Positions 1 to 12,112 of a stretch of 64,000 nucleotides of DNA are shown here, piece after piece. The notes beneath the pieces are model-generated. The model was not told where the DNA came from. It ran no database searches and saw only the letters and a list, made by a program, of their open reading frames with translations. Source of the stretch: Klebsormidium nitens (taxonomy: Eukaryota > Streptophyta > Klebsormidiophyceae > Klebsormidiales > Klebsormidiaceae); assembly GCA_000708835.1 (NCBI GenBank), contig DF237302.1, positions 31,500-95,499 on the forward strand. Direction: 5' to 3'. The translations under genes and the position numbers were made by a program. Within the stretch, counting starts at the first letter, position 1. Each line of letters starts with the position of its first letter.

Positions 1-1398
1 CTGACTACGAAGACTTGATTGGGCGCAATGAAGTGGCCCGCAAGTCCTTTCTGGGCGAATTTGCTGCAAGCACCTACAGCTACAAGTATTGTTGACATTG
101 TAGTGGTCTCCTTTCACCTTTTCTGCACATTCTGTGGGGTCTTGTCTCCGATGTTGGAGGTCTTTTGCAAACGTTTTATTTATCCCCTTCTGGCAATCCG
201 TGATCTAGACTCCAGATGCACAGCGTGAAGGAATAGCTTATGGAAAACACTGTTGCCATTTTGAAAGTCTAACAAGACGTTTTAACTTGTTGAAGTGCTT
301 TGAGTTGTATTGGATCTTGATCAAGCAAGATAGTAACTTATCAACACAAATGATTCCGTACAAAGATGCTGCGTGGCTGATTGTAAGAAGCAGAAGCATT
401 CACAGATGCGTCCGCTATTTTGCATGATGACACGAATGCTAAATGATACAGAACTTCACTTTGTCGTCGCCTCTGGATATCACCTACTTTCAAGTTGCAG
501 CTTGCGACTCTTCGCAGATCAATACACAGCTTTACTGAAGCACGTGAGTCCCCCAAAAAACGCGGCATGCATTTGCAGAATTGAACATTCCCATCCGAAG
601 CACAAGGCTCGGCGCTACCTGTCACTGGTGAAGGAGGTTGTCACAAATGATTCGTACTACACGGAGGTGAGTAACAAGCACAGCTTAAGAAACACCTTTC
701 ACAGCTCAAGTTTTAGTGTCCTGTCAAACACTCGCGGCTAGTCAAGAACGTCTGCAGGTCAGACTGGCAAGTTTTGAGGTGGAACAAGGAAAAGGAAAAT
801 CTGAAATTATCGAGAGCGAACGAACCTATTTGCGGTTTAGCTTATCTAGGTTGAGCGCGCCTTCCTCATGTGAAGCTTCAGGGTACCCCTGGATTACTAC
901 AACAAAATGTGCTGATAAGCGCACATTTTCGCAAACCGAACAATGGCGATACCAATTTCTCTCGACTTCTGTGATCCAACGTGTATACATGGAGAGGACT
1001 TCTTGCTCATCTGGAGGATCCTCATTTCTGGAGATATATTGAGGACTCTCAGGTACTGATCTTGCCGTTGTGGCACTTATTTGATCGTTCATGAGAGAAA
1101 GCTTCTTTGGCAATTGGGCTTTGACCGCCTGTGGGAATCGGTTTGTTTGTGTAGCACACTGCAGTTGCTGCATCTGAGTCTGATCCTTGCCGCTTTGCAG
1201 GAAACTCCGCATCTGATGCAATTTGGGCTTCTACTTTTGGAGGCTGAGGTTGACAAGCTGCCCCCCGAAGTCTCCCCAGAGGACTCTCCAAATTCGTCGG
1301 CCTCGGGTGTCCGAAAGGTCGTGGAGATAGAGGAGTCGGAGTCGGATGAGGAGGAGGAAGAGGGATCCAGGCGCTCTGGACTTCGTGCTTGCTGGTGA
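1..1398 (+). CDS. Orphan tandem family, copy A (3' part, window-truncated)
   Basis: This is the 3' end of a gene belonging to a three-copy tandem family that I do not recognise. The visible exons are about 1-85 (cut by the window edge), 579-666 and 1201-1398. They match exons 5, 6 and 7 of copy C near 10.05-11.18 kb in sequence, phase and splice position. Donors are GTATTG at 86 and GTGAGT at 667, and both acceptors end in TTTGCAG. The last exon starts ETPHLMQFG, runs into a Glu/Ser/Asp-rich acidic stretch and ends RRSGLRACW followed by a stop. The visible frame is intact. No domain, signal peptide or membrane segment can be seen, so no function is proposed. Upstream exons 1-4 should lie just outside the window. 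Confidence 0.6.
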
Positions 1399-1664
1399 GG
1401 CTTGGTGATTGCTGGTGAGACCGAGATAGAATCTGCTGAGAATTTTGCAAGAACAGTTTGAAAGGATTAATGAGATATTGAGAGACGGACTTCCGACTTA
1501 TTGGGTCATTCGAATTCCTCCGGATTGTAAGAGAGGAGGACGTGCACGAAGTCGCTCGCTGGCAATTGAAGTTTGCAAAGTCGGTGTTTCTTGCCATCGC
1601 GTTTCCTTTCTTCATTCCGGGGACATGGTTGATACTGAAGTAGCTCTGGCCTCCTGCCGTGCAG

Positions 1665-1778
1665 GTGGCGACAAAAGGCGGGAAGACTCTTGGATTGAAG
1701 ACCTACATGTTCTCTGCTTGCGGATCTCATGGAGATCCTTTGTGTAGAAAAATAGAGAGGAAGTCGGTGCATGCTTAA
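1665..1778 (+). other. Conserved exon-like ORF downstream of copy A
   Basis: A CAG acceptor-like site is followed by a 37-codon reading frame starting VATKGGKTLGL and ending in TAA. The same segment, in the same frame and after a CAG, follows copies B (6971) and C (11452). It lies 266 bp beyond the copy A stop codon. It could be an alternative terminal exon or a spliced 3' UTR exon. Only transcript data could decide. Confidence 0.35.
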
Positions 1779-2748
1779 TCAAGTAGGAAGCTGCCGTCAA
1801 AGATTCAGCGCAGATGATAGGAGTCATGTAAACAAATGGAGGAAAGTTGCAAGAACTGGCAGCACACTTGAAGCAGGCTCAATCTCGATCAGCCCGCTCA
1901 AGATGAAACCGATTTCGATCAAAAAGTTGCCTTATTACGGTCGAGCACTGCAGAAGCTGGCTGCGAGCTTGATCACCGACATATAATACTGCTTCATGAA
2001 GCCCGCAGTAATACCATGATGCGGGAGATTTAAAGCCGATATCTAGTAGCCTGCACGGGGCCTGCGCCAACTTCAATTGAGCAAACCTCGTGCAAAGCTC
2101 TGGCAGGCGTGGAAAAGCGAGAGCGCCTCACCTCGCCGCAAAGAATGCAAAAACCTTACAGAGCGCGAAAAACAAGGGCTTCGCATGACTTGTAACCCAA
2201 AAATTCCAGCAGCAGTGCGCCGCGATCTCGCGCGCGCCCGCAATCCTCCCGCGATTGCGGAGGAATCGGGATGCGAGTATGCCTTCGCGGGCGATTGTTG
2301 CGTCAGCTCTTGTTGACATGGCGCCCATCCCTCTGGGCTATACCACGCCCTTCGGATGCGCTTGGGACCGTCCAGTGCCGGCACGAACTGCCCCAGGCGA
2401 ACCGTGACGTCAGCCCCGGACGGCCGCGCGGTCGAGAATGGTCTCGAAACGGCCATCGGGACATCGTGAAAGGGTTTTGGGTTTGTACGTAGTTGACGTA
2501 CCAGCCTGACCAGCCGTCAGCCGCGTCGCCGGATCGCGAGTAGTGGGGCTGATCTTGCACAAACCTCGAAACCCGGCTTGGTCGCGAGTGCGCGCGGCCG
2601 CGACCTGACAGGCGCGGCATCTAGCTGGCATGCGGTCGCCCTAATCGAGTCTCCAAACTTAGGTTTTTGATCGGGTGCAGATGGGTGCAGCGTGCTGGCC
2701 GTGCTTCAGTCCATCTGAGTCAGAAGAGTGAAGCGGCCTGAAACGACG
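1779..2748 (+). other. Intergenic between copies A and B
   Basis: No gene is supported here. The first part (to about 2.0 kb) resembles the sequence that follows copies B and C. It includes the AGGAAGCTGCCGTCAA stretch, related to the sequences near 7083 and 11555. The stretch near 2590-2640 (GGCCGCGACCTGACAGGCG) matches the sequence just upstream of copy C near 7772, so it is probably the shared 5' flank of the repeated unit. The ORFs of 60-130 codons in the GC-rich part are on both strands and look like chance frames. Confidence 0.5.
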
Positions 2749-5700
2749 ATGGCGACGGAGCTCATAGAGCCCGCGAGCGTTCACCTGATCAAACCTGACC
2801 AATTCAGTGACCATCCTCTTGTCAAAGCCTTCCGAAGCACTGCGTCCGGCAGCGACGTTCCAGTACTCAAGGTTAACGAAGATGGAACTGGAGGCGCTCT
2901 CATTCCTCTGTACAGCGTGTCCACCGTTCAAGAGCTGATCCGCTGGGTAACCGCACACCAGATCGGCAGGGAATCGGCAGGTGCTGAGAATAGCTTCCAA
3001 CCAATCCTTGCACATGAATTTTGTACTACAGGATGCTTGCAAGTCAAGTGGAAGACGCTGAGGTCATTATTTCTCCTCATGCTGGAGAGGCTTACTCAGA
3101 CTCAATTCAAACCTTGCTGGATCGACAGTTATAAGCGGTGATTTGCAATCTGCAGAGCTCTTTGGTTATGCAAGCGGTTGAAGCTCTAAACGCAATAAAT
3201 CGCCGAACAATCTGTTGACGAGTCCGGCTGGGGGAATTATACCTGATGTGGTTTAATTCAAAACCTTGCAGGGCTTTGGAGAGTCAGTCCGGCCAACGGT
3301 TGAGTGGATCCTGGCACACATTTTCACTGAGGTGACCCAAGAGTATGTGAAGACCAACTGGAAGACTTCAAAGGGTTTGCATCTCTTGGAGTAAGCTCAA
3401 TCGATATCATAGTATCATAGTATGCGGCTCTCCAATTTTTGAATCTTGAGTGCGTCGTGGGATTCGCTTCGCATCCTTTGAATCTCCTCTCGCTCCCTTT
3501 TGCCGCACAGCGTACAATTCCGAACGAGTTCAATAACTTCGTTCATCAATGGATTGCCGCTTTTTGCGCACGTTGAAAAGACTTAATCTGGGTCCAACTT
3601 ATCAAAACGATAAGCGAAGCCAGGATCACCACCCCAGAATTTGGGCCTGGTCATGTCACGGCTGCAGACTGTTCCGTCTTTACTCTCTTGGCATAAGTGG
3701 TGCTCAGGGTGTGCGCCAATGCTAATTCGTTGGTAGTTTAACATGGTAAGTTGGAACCAGTCTGGGAAGGAGGCTTGAAAAAAGCAGTGAATATCGTATG
3801 CACCATGGTCTGCAGACGACTTATCTGCCTTCCGGATCCGGATGACGAGCTCGACAAGCGTGGATTTCGTTTGTCTGATGCACCGCCGGACCGCACCGCA
3901 GTCTACTCCTCCTGGTTCTCGGAACACGCGAAAGCAGCTTGCCACTTTCTCTCAAGCCCTGACCAATACGACTTCCTTCCCGGGGCCAAGAACGGAAAGA
4001 TTGCGTGTAAGTAATTTTCTGCATTTTACCTTGTGGCCATGCTCACGCTACCAATTGCGCCCTTCGTTTCAGCTGAGTCAGAATGCAGGCAGGGGCCTTC
4101 TGGTCTCATCATCTTATCTGCTTCCAAAGCGCAGAGTCCCTTTCTAAAGAGCTAAAGGAGAAAGCTGTCAGACCCCGTAGCTAGCCGCGCCAATCGCCAA
4201 TAGTATGGGGGCGCCATATAACCTGAAGGTTGCAAGCACGAATTAAGATATCCACAATGGCAACTTTCTGAGCGATAACACCGCGTCAGTGCCAGGCGCG
4301 GCGCCTGTTCCAGGTTGTAATAGATTCAGAAATATTCATGTGGACCAACCTGGTTGACTCAGACCTTGAAGCGGACGCGACTTCGAGAGGCTTGTTTAGG
4401 AATGGGTCCAACCAAGGGACGTTCAAGTGAAGCTCTGGAAGCTGCGTTCCTGGCCTTTGCTTTGGAACTGCTCTCGGCCCGACCGACAGCAAACGGAGTG
4501 AACCACCTTATCTTTGCACCCTGACTGCAGGTCTTGGACGAAATCCGCAGGAGGAGGAAAAAGAGAAGCGCGACCCGTACCCTCAGGCAGTAGCACAACT
4601 GAATAGAGTTCTCAATGACATCTTACGGAACGGCTTCCAAAAGTTGCAGTCTGTGAGAAATCTATTACGGCACGCTTCGCAATACATTGTTTTCTCTCAT
4701 AGAAGAAAGGCTCTTCATCCAAAAGCAAACTTTTCAAAACATCCAGAAAGCAATCCTTCCTGATCTGAGAACAAGAACATCAGAATCTTGATGGCGGTGT
4801 TCATAATTGAAACATGAGTTTCATTTTAGGGGTGATCTAGCTCCTCTGCAACTTTAATCATTTGATCAGGTCCTTTGGAATAAGACTAGAGCCTCCTCAT
4901 CGAATCTTTAAGAGCAAGACAAAACTCAGTAAAAATCATATAATGGTCTGCTCCTCAACATTCCTTGCTAAAGACTTCTGAATAGTTGCCTGTTTCAGAT
5001 CTGCAAGGACAATCTCGACGCGTGATTACGAGTACTTGATCATGCGCGATGAGGTGGCCCGCAGATCCTTTCTGAAAGAGCTCACTGCAAGCACGTCCGG
5101 CCCCAGGTGATAATATTAGCAGGGGTTTACTTTCAATCTATTTCGCAGCATTGAGATCTTACGTTGGCAGATATTGATGGCAATGTTCTGAATACAATTT
5201 CGGTACTGACAAGACCGTGTGCCTAAAATTCCCGCCTAGAGTTCCACAAATCACCTGCCCGCAGTCGCTTCGTTGTCAGAGAAACTTAAAGCGAGCAACA
5301 GGGTTTCTAATTGCGTCCGCTGACTCTGCGTCGACTAACGGTGACTTCAACCAGACAGACTTCGATTACTTCCCGCCGACTTTTGCTTTTCGCCCACCAG
5401 AACAGAACTTCGAAGCAGGTTCCAATCCCACATGTGCACATGATTCTTCGATCACTGATCAACAAAAGAATTCAACTGCAGATATGGAGAGTTCCGTCCG
5501 AAGGAAAAGGCTCGTCGTTTCCTGTCTCTGATAAAGGAGATCGTCGAGAAAGATCCATTCTACACAGAGGTAGGTCGCACACATGGCTTTGACCCACTTG
5601 AGCAGCTCTTTACAACTTTCCAGGTCGTTGTGACCCGCGCGGAGATCTAGAGTACTGCAGAACAGGATCGTATACACTCAGAGGTGTAATTAGGCAGTAA

Positions 5701-6305
5701 GGTAGATTTACATTTCTTAGGATCTGAATGGCCTTCGCAGCTTTTTTCGAGTTCAGCGCGCCCTTTGCGGTGTGATCAACCTGCACGGGGACCTCTGGCT
5801 TGTATCCTACGCTTTAAGTCAGGATCTTTTGTTCGTACAAGAGCATCCCTGATGTTTCGTGACAAGGCCATTCCTGTGAATGGCGTTCAAGGTGCCGATA
5901 GTATCCGCTCCGCTTCCATACCAATGACCCCGAGCTCTAAATTGTAACCTGCCATACTGATCTTCTCCAAAAGCCGGAAGAGAAAGTCTGGACATCACCG
6001 GCAGAAGCAAGGGGAGGTACTGTTCTTTCGGAGATGTCCTGTACTCTGCGCGTGCGTCGCCAACCCGAAGAACGCTATCTCCTAACCTGGTCCTCCCTGC
6101 TTTGCAGGAGACTCCGCACCTGATGCAGTTTGGGATTTTTGTTATGGAGGCGCGGCTCAATGATATGCCCGAAGTGTGGCCAGTTCCGTCAACTTCGGGC
6201 GTCCGGCGGAAGGTCTTGAAGCTGGAGGATTCGGACTCCGAGGGGGAGGAGGAGAAGGGACTCAAGCGTTCTGGACTGCGTGCACGTGCACGTGCTTGGT
6301 GGTGA
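2749..6305 (+). pseudogene. Orphan tandem family, copy B (frameshifted)
   Basis: Seven exons align with copy C: 2749-2946, 3272-3390, 3816-4006, 4531-4652, 4999-5106, 5482-5569 and 6108-6305. The ATG at 2749 is chosen because exon 1 then runs 66 codons in phase to the GTAACC donor. Exons 1-4 are intact and share motifs with copy C, such as LYSVS(T/V), TSKGLH(L/F)LERL, PDQY and DILRNG. Exon 5 is 17 nt shorter than in copy C. Read in phase it hits TGA after eight codons, while the second half is recognisable in another frame (YLIMRDEVARRSFL). The final exon is intact and ends in RARAWW instead of ACW. I therefore call it a pseudogene, although a truncated protein of about 218 aa could still be made. 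The family function is unknown. Confidence 0.6.
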
Positions 6306-6970
6306 GACTCCGTGCTTGCTGATGAGGCCGCAAGAGAGTTTTCTTTTGTTTGTTAGGGAAGATGGGGAGAAGAGGTGATTACAAAATCGTACGCTCCCTC
6401 GTCAAATTTGCAGCCTTCCGGATCGACGCCGCCGCACCGCGCGTGGCGCATGCAGAAGACAATCCTTCAACGCGCCCGCGACTGGCCGCGCCGACCCCTC
6501 CTTGTATGTTTGCTACAGAACGGAACGTGTTAGACGCGCGCTTGGCAGCTAGGTAGCGCTCGGCGCGCCAGGCGCTGCCAGAAGGCTTCGGTTCTCTTCA
6601 TGGCGTTTCCGAGAGGTTTAGGTTGATCTGGCAATCGCTACGGCAGCTTGGAAAACCTTCCGGACAGGTTCCGGACAACGTCCGGAGCGTCCACTTGTGC
6701 CCGATTTCTGTCTCGTGACTGCAGACAAACTCCGGACATGGGATATGAGTTGCGAACAAGGCCCGGACAGCGTTCGGACAAAAGGCTTTCTCACAGTGAC
6801 CTAAATCTAGTCCTTCAGCTCCATGATCAAGAACGCCTCCCAATCGAAGATCATGACCAGAGAGGGACATTTGAAAATTCTTGCCCTCAGGAGAATCTGA
6901 TGCCTACATCCATCTACTTTAATGACGAACATCTGGAATCTGAAAACGTGGTCTCTCGTCGTGCCAACAG

Positions 6971-7060
6971 GTGGCGACGGAAGGCTGGACAACTTCTGGA
7001 TTAAGGACCCCACCATCCTTTCTTGAAATTCCTAGTCTTTCAGAAATCAAAAAGAAGTAA
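6971..7060 (+). other. Conserved exon-like ORF downstream of copy B
   Basis: This is the counterpart of the segments at 1665 and 11452. It follows AACAG, starts VATEGWTTSGL and stops after 29 codons with TAA. The first ten residues are nearly identical to the copy C version (VAATEGWTTSGL), then the tails diverge. Confidence 0.35.
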
Positions 7061-7857
7061 TTGATGCATCTTCGTCAAAGTTTAGGAGGCTGCAGTCATT
7101 TTTCAGCGTAGCTCTCTAAGATCAATTTTGAAAAAAGATTCAGACTGTTTTCAAATATGGCTCCACCTCTGAAAGTACGATAAGCTCGCTCTCGATCAGC
7201 CTGTACAAGACGAGACGCACTCCATGAGTCATGTTGCCTCGATGAACGGCGAGCACTGCATCGTTGTTTTTGGGATGATTCGACATTGGCGCACTCAATG
7301 TTTTATGAAGCATCGCTTAGCATCATGCGGCGATTGAACCAAGATACGACTCGCCAGCGCCAGCTCGTCGCTAACCGGTACCTTTTGCCCGGCCGCTTCG
7401 TGGTCAAAGATATATGAGTGCAATAAGGCATTCCATATGTTATCCTGAACCCCTTCATGACAAAAGTGTTCAAAGGCGCAATAATTGAAGCTGCGGTGGT
7501 CAACAACCCGTGCTCTGAGCTAGGCAACCTTTGGCTGAGGAGCACGTAGGCTGGGTTGCAACGTACGTGCGGAGTCGAATTCCGCTGCTCCAAGAGCTCA
7601 CTACTGCAACAACGATGGTGCAAGACAGCAATTTTAGACCCATTGAGCACCTCAGCAGTAGCAGCGGACTCCGTTCACAAAAGCGGATTGATCCGCCGCC
7701 TTCGACGGACTTCTCCGGAACATTCAAAGTTTTGACACCGAAACCACGCTAAACCCTCGTTCAGAAGGCGCGCGGCCGCGACTTGACAGGCGGCGCGCTG
7801 GCCCGCCATGTGTGTGCTAATCTAGCGCTGTGCTTTGCTTCAAGAAGCTTCAATAAG
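7061..7857 (+). other. Intergenic between copies B and C
   Basis: No gene is supported. The segment ends with a GC-rich flank near 7765-7800 that is shared with the region upstream of copy B, which marks the 5' boundary of the duplicated unit. Small ORFs occur on both strands between 7.3 and 7.75 kb and have no counterpart in the other copies. Confidence 0.5.
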
Positions 7858-10800
7858 ATGGAGACAGAAGCTGGCGGCGTCCCCTTTACAGACACTAGCA
7901 CGACTGGCGAAAAGGATGGCCATCCTGAGAACACCCTCTTGAACATCGTCACAAGCACTGTGGTCGACACCCTCAACGATGGTGGATCTGCGGCCACTTC
8001 CACCCCCTTATACAGCGTCTCGGTCCTGCAAGAGCTCATTCGCCGGGTAAGAACGTGTCTGGAGATCAGGCGCCGGCAGTCAGCTCATGTTGGAAAAAAT
8101 CTCGTTTGAAACTCAGATTTGGAAGTGCGAATGTCAGGCCTTTGCTCGAGACTTGAACTTGTTCAAAATATTTTTACTACGTAAGCTGAAGCCAACGTAA
8201 GCTAATAGCTTTTTCATGCATGAACTTCAAGCCTAAATAGAAACAATAAGCTTATGTTAAGCCCTTGTGTAGACGAGGCAGGCTATGATGTTGTTTTGTT
8301 CAAGATCCTGCACACTGTTGGAGAGCCAATTCGAGAATTGGTCGAGCGGACCGTGACAGAAATCTTCGACGACATAAGCCAAGACTACTACAGGACCAAC
8401 TGGAGTAGGACTTCGAAGGGCTTGCACTTCTTAGAGTAACGTCCGGACAAAACCCTGAGGCTCCGATCCATCATTTTCATGGAGATGGGGCCTCACGACC
8501 TTTCACAAAAGCTGCTACAAATCGTATTCAAGGTTCTGTTGTATGGTCACCGCGTGTTTTGGTCAGGACCTACTTGCTTGAGTATCCCCAGAAAATGAGG
8601 GGCCCTGTGGTCATAAGCTAACGTGCCCGACGAACCCACTCTGAGCAAACTGAGAAAATGTGCTAACTGGGCATGTTATTGCAACACCCCTTTCCGCAAT
8701 GAAAGGGGTGACAGAAGAACCAATAGCAAAAGGTTAAAAAGGTGACCCTCTAAGTAACAAGAGTCATCAGACTCTTCTGAACAACGTACGTACCGTCGTT
8801 TACAGGCGACTTGTTCGCTGGGACTCTCGGTACAAGAGCGGAGCTCGGGTTTCTGATCTACCGCCGAACCGCATCATGCTCAGAGCCACTTGGTTCCCGG
8901 GAGTGTCAAGAACTGCTTGCCAATTCTTCTCAGCCCCAGACCAATACGAGATCCACCCAAAAGCCCAGAAAGGTAAAGTCTGCTTGCACAGTGTGTTATG
9001 GTTAAAAGGTGGCCGAAAATCTATCTTTCAACTCGACGTTACGATGATATCGTATAGATGCCGATAGGCCTGTAAAAGACGGCATCTCGGGCTCGTCAAG
9101 TACTGTTCCTTCGCCTCCGGTGGACAGAGCTTAGACAGGGTTGACTTTGGAGAACAAGAGTCTTGGAAGAGTAGGGAAGCAACTATAGCAAGCCGCCATC
9201 ATCGCAAACATGGGACGCCATGACATTGATTTCAAACATGGGCATAAAATCTAATTAACCCGTTCAAGTTGTAACACTGCTTGAGGAAGCGTTATGGTGC
9301 CCAAAGCCAGGCGCAAGACTCGGGCCGACGATCAAGGAAACGACTTTCTGTTTCTGGTCCGGGCCACCCTCATTTTCTGAAACTGAAGCGACCTTGAGTT
9401 AGGGGTAACATAAGCGGGTTCCAATGAAGGGTCATCCATGGCCAGAAAATTTTCATGAACCTTTGAAGATGCTGGTAAGTTTCTTCGCTGCCTCTTCCTT
9501 ATTTAATGGAGTCAAACGAACGTCACGCGTTCTTTTGTTCCCTGGCTGCAGGTTTTCAACCCGAATTGCACAAAGTTGAGACCGAGAAGCACGACCTTCA
9601 GGCCGAAGCAACAGCACGACTGGAGGCTGTTTTCGGTGACATACTACGGAACGGCCTCGAAAAGCTACAATTTGTAAGCTGTTTCTATTTCTGCTTATCA
9701 CTCGCTTTTTATTGACGTCTTCTTCTATTACAGAAGGCATGGTTCTCAGTCAAAGGCAACCTATATAAGACTTCAATACATGCAACAGATAATTCCCCTC
9801 TGAAAAAGCAAGATTTGGCAGTTTATGTTCGGGACACGGGTTCCTTCAAGGCCTGACACGTACTACAAATCTGGACACGAATGATTTCATGGCTCCGTCG
9901 CAACCTTCCCTGACCAGCGTTTTAGGCTGTGAGCCTGGTTGCACCTGTGCAAACAATGAGTCAAGCATTCGACTCAGATTGTACAGTATCCTTGAATGAG
10001 CGGTCCGTTCTCTATGTTCTGATTTATCTGGACTGGATGATCATTGCAGATCGTCAAGGACAATCCCGGCGCGTGCAAGATGCTCGCTGAATATGAAGGT
10101 TTGATCGGCCGCGACGAGAATGCCCGCAGGTCCTTTTTGGGCGAGTTCGCTGCATCATGCCTACATGGCTCCAGGTAACGCAAGGATTCTGGATTTGTCC
10201 TCTAGCATGTGCTGGCGGCCCTCAAATATGTCCTACTTTGGTGTTAACTCTTCCGAATATCAGTGTGCAACATGTATGTGGCGGGAAGCTTGAATCTTAT
10301 CTGACCTCATCATGTGCTCCTCCATCGTTCTCCTTACTGCCAATCATGGATAATAGATCTAAATGGAGAAGCATCTTGTAGAAGCTGCTTCCGTTGAGTG
10401 ATCCCGTCATATAGTAATTCCCAGACGGGAGCTTTAGTGACTTTTCCCAATGTTGTCTCCGCACGCGATCGCTTCCTGGCAAGCAATGAGGTTTGTAGCA
10501 TAGTATGCGTTAATAGTATGCATCACGAGATCAAAGGTTTTTGCAACTCTTCCAACGTCACAACCTTAAATTTACACGTGATTATGTGAGGAATGAGAGT
10601 ACACCTTTGCAGAAACACTTACCCGAAGAAGGAGCAGGACGACCCTCGGCGCTACCTGTCTGTGATAAAGGAGATCGTCGAGAATGATCCGGACTACACC
10701 AAGGTGAGTTACAGACACGGCTTTGTCCGGCTATAATGTCGTTCTAACTATTCTGTAACACGCGCGCCCCACTCGAGGCTTGTTCAACGGATACAGCATG

Positions 10801-11184
10801 CAGGTCAGGATAGGCGGCGTACATTTACCCCGAAGTGACATCATCAGAAGCTCAGAAAACTTATATCCACATTCTAGCAACAAAATGGAGTGGTTGATTG
10901 TATACTTCTTATTTGCTGGACTGCACACCACAAAGGCTGCCGCTTCCATGACGCTTGCCCCTTTCACTCTGCAGGACACTCCGCACCTGATGCAATTTGG
11001 GCTTTTGGCTTTGGAGGCGCGGCTCGACAAGACGCCCGAAGACCCCCAGGTTTTGTCGGCCCCGGGCGTCCAAAAGATCTTGGAGCTGGAGGATCCGGAC
11101 TCGGACAACGAGGAAGAGGCGTCCCAGGATTCGGACGAGCAGGAAGAGAAACAGAAGCGTTCCGGAATCGGTGCTTGCTGGTGA
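7858..11184 (+). CDS. Orphan tandem family, copy C (intact, 344 aa)
   Basis: This is the best-preserved member of the unrecognised tandem family. Exons are 7858-8046, 8305-8435, 8806-8972, 9552-9673, 10050-10174, 10613-10703 and 10975-11184. They total 1035 nt with consistent phases. The first in-frame ATG of exon 1 (METEAGG) is used as start. The protein looks soluble and mostly helical, with no signal peptide or membrane span. Conserved blocks across copies are LYSVSVLQELIRR (exon 1), TSKGLHFLERL (exons 2-3), PDQYEIHP (exon 3), FGDILRNGLEKLQ (exon 4), GRDENARRSFLGEFAAS (exon 5), RRYLSVIKEIVENDPDYTK (exon 6) and DTPHLMQFGLL (exon 7). An acidic tail ends KRSGIGACW. That ending is not a standard prenylation box. 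The exon 2 acceptor differs from copy B: the aligned AG reads AC here, so an upstream AAG is used. The gene is probably real because two diverged copies keep the same exon structure. Function is unknown. Confidence 0.65.
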
Positions 11185-11451
11185 GATCCGGAGATAAAAG
11201 TGATGACGTGCGGCACAGAGAGAAAAATCAAGGAACAGAATTCTCCAAAAACGCACGGATCAGTCAGCTTTAGAATTTGCGGGCTTTGCCAACTGATTTT
11301 GTCACTTCAGGTGCACATGAGCTCCACTCGAATGACGAGAACGTGTACAGATTCGCTTGCAGGCAAAGTCGATGCCTCCATCCGTTTCGTCCCTACTTCA
11401 CGGACATAATTGGAAGTGGAATAACCTGGAAACTGGAAATACGCTGTGCAG

Positions 11452-11553
11452 GTGGCGGCGACAGAAGGCTGGACGACTTCTGGGTTGACAACCTACCTGC
11501 GCTCTGCTTGGGAATCTGAGAAAAGCAAAGTCGGTTCATTCTTCGTCAAGTAG
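11452..11553 (+). other. Conserved exon-like ORF downstream of copy C
   Basis: A GTGCAG acceptor-like site precedes a 33-codon frame starting VAATEGWTTSGL and ending in TAG. It differs from the copy A and B versions by one inserted codon (a 3-nt GCG repeat), so the frame is kept. It starts 268 bp after the copy C stop. Confidence 0.35.
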
Positions 11554-12112
11554 GGGGCTGCCATAAACTCGTCACCATAGCGTGCTGAGTCGAGAATCGG
11601 TCTGGAAAGAATGTCGGAATGTTGCCAATAAGGGTTGCACTCTTGAACAAGGCTCACCCCCGATCAGCGGGCACAACATAAGACCGACTCTGGTCAGGTC
11701 GAGCACTGCATAATCTCGTTGAGAGAAGAAACAACGAAGTACATCATGAAGCAACGCACAAATAGAACGAGAGGTTAAACCCGAGTTCCTAGCCAGCGCC
11801 AGATTTTCACTAATCCTATTCCATGTTCCGAGGCCGACCCGGTCTTTAATCTAGACTGTACAGGGGATCCCGTCTCAATGCCGCATAAAGGTGCAATGCT
11901 AGACTCCAATCGGACCTCGCCAGTTGGATCCGATCGCCAGCGTCTATGAACGATTCCCGCATGCTCCGAGCTAGTGCATTTAGCACTTGGTACGTAGCCA
12001 ATGCAAATAAGGACGACACAGGCCAATTGGCCAGCTGGGCCAACAAATCACTCAACATCATGCGTAAAGCAAGATATATTAGTCATCGAAACTACTGTAG
12101 ACGAAAGCACGC
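11554..12112 (+). other. Intergenic 3' of copy C
   Basis: The first roughly 200 bp resembles the 3' flanks of copies A and B (GGGGGCTGCCATAAACTC near 11560 compared with GGAAGCTGCCGTCAAA near 1789). The rest shows no gene or element that I can support. Confidence 0.4.

Noticed and set aside
4074-4150. Additional exon after copy B exon 3 (acceptor TTTCAG at about 4072)
   Set aside because: It runs into a stop after about 25 codons, has no counterpart in copy C, and direct splicing to 4531 keeps phase.
11170-11184. C-terminal GACW of the orphan family as a prenylation signal
   Set aside because: CaaX needs cysteine four residues from the end and Rab-type ends need a CC or CXC pattern. A penultimate single cysteine fits neither, and copy B lacks it.
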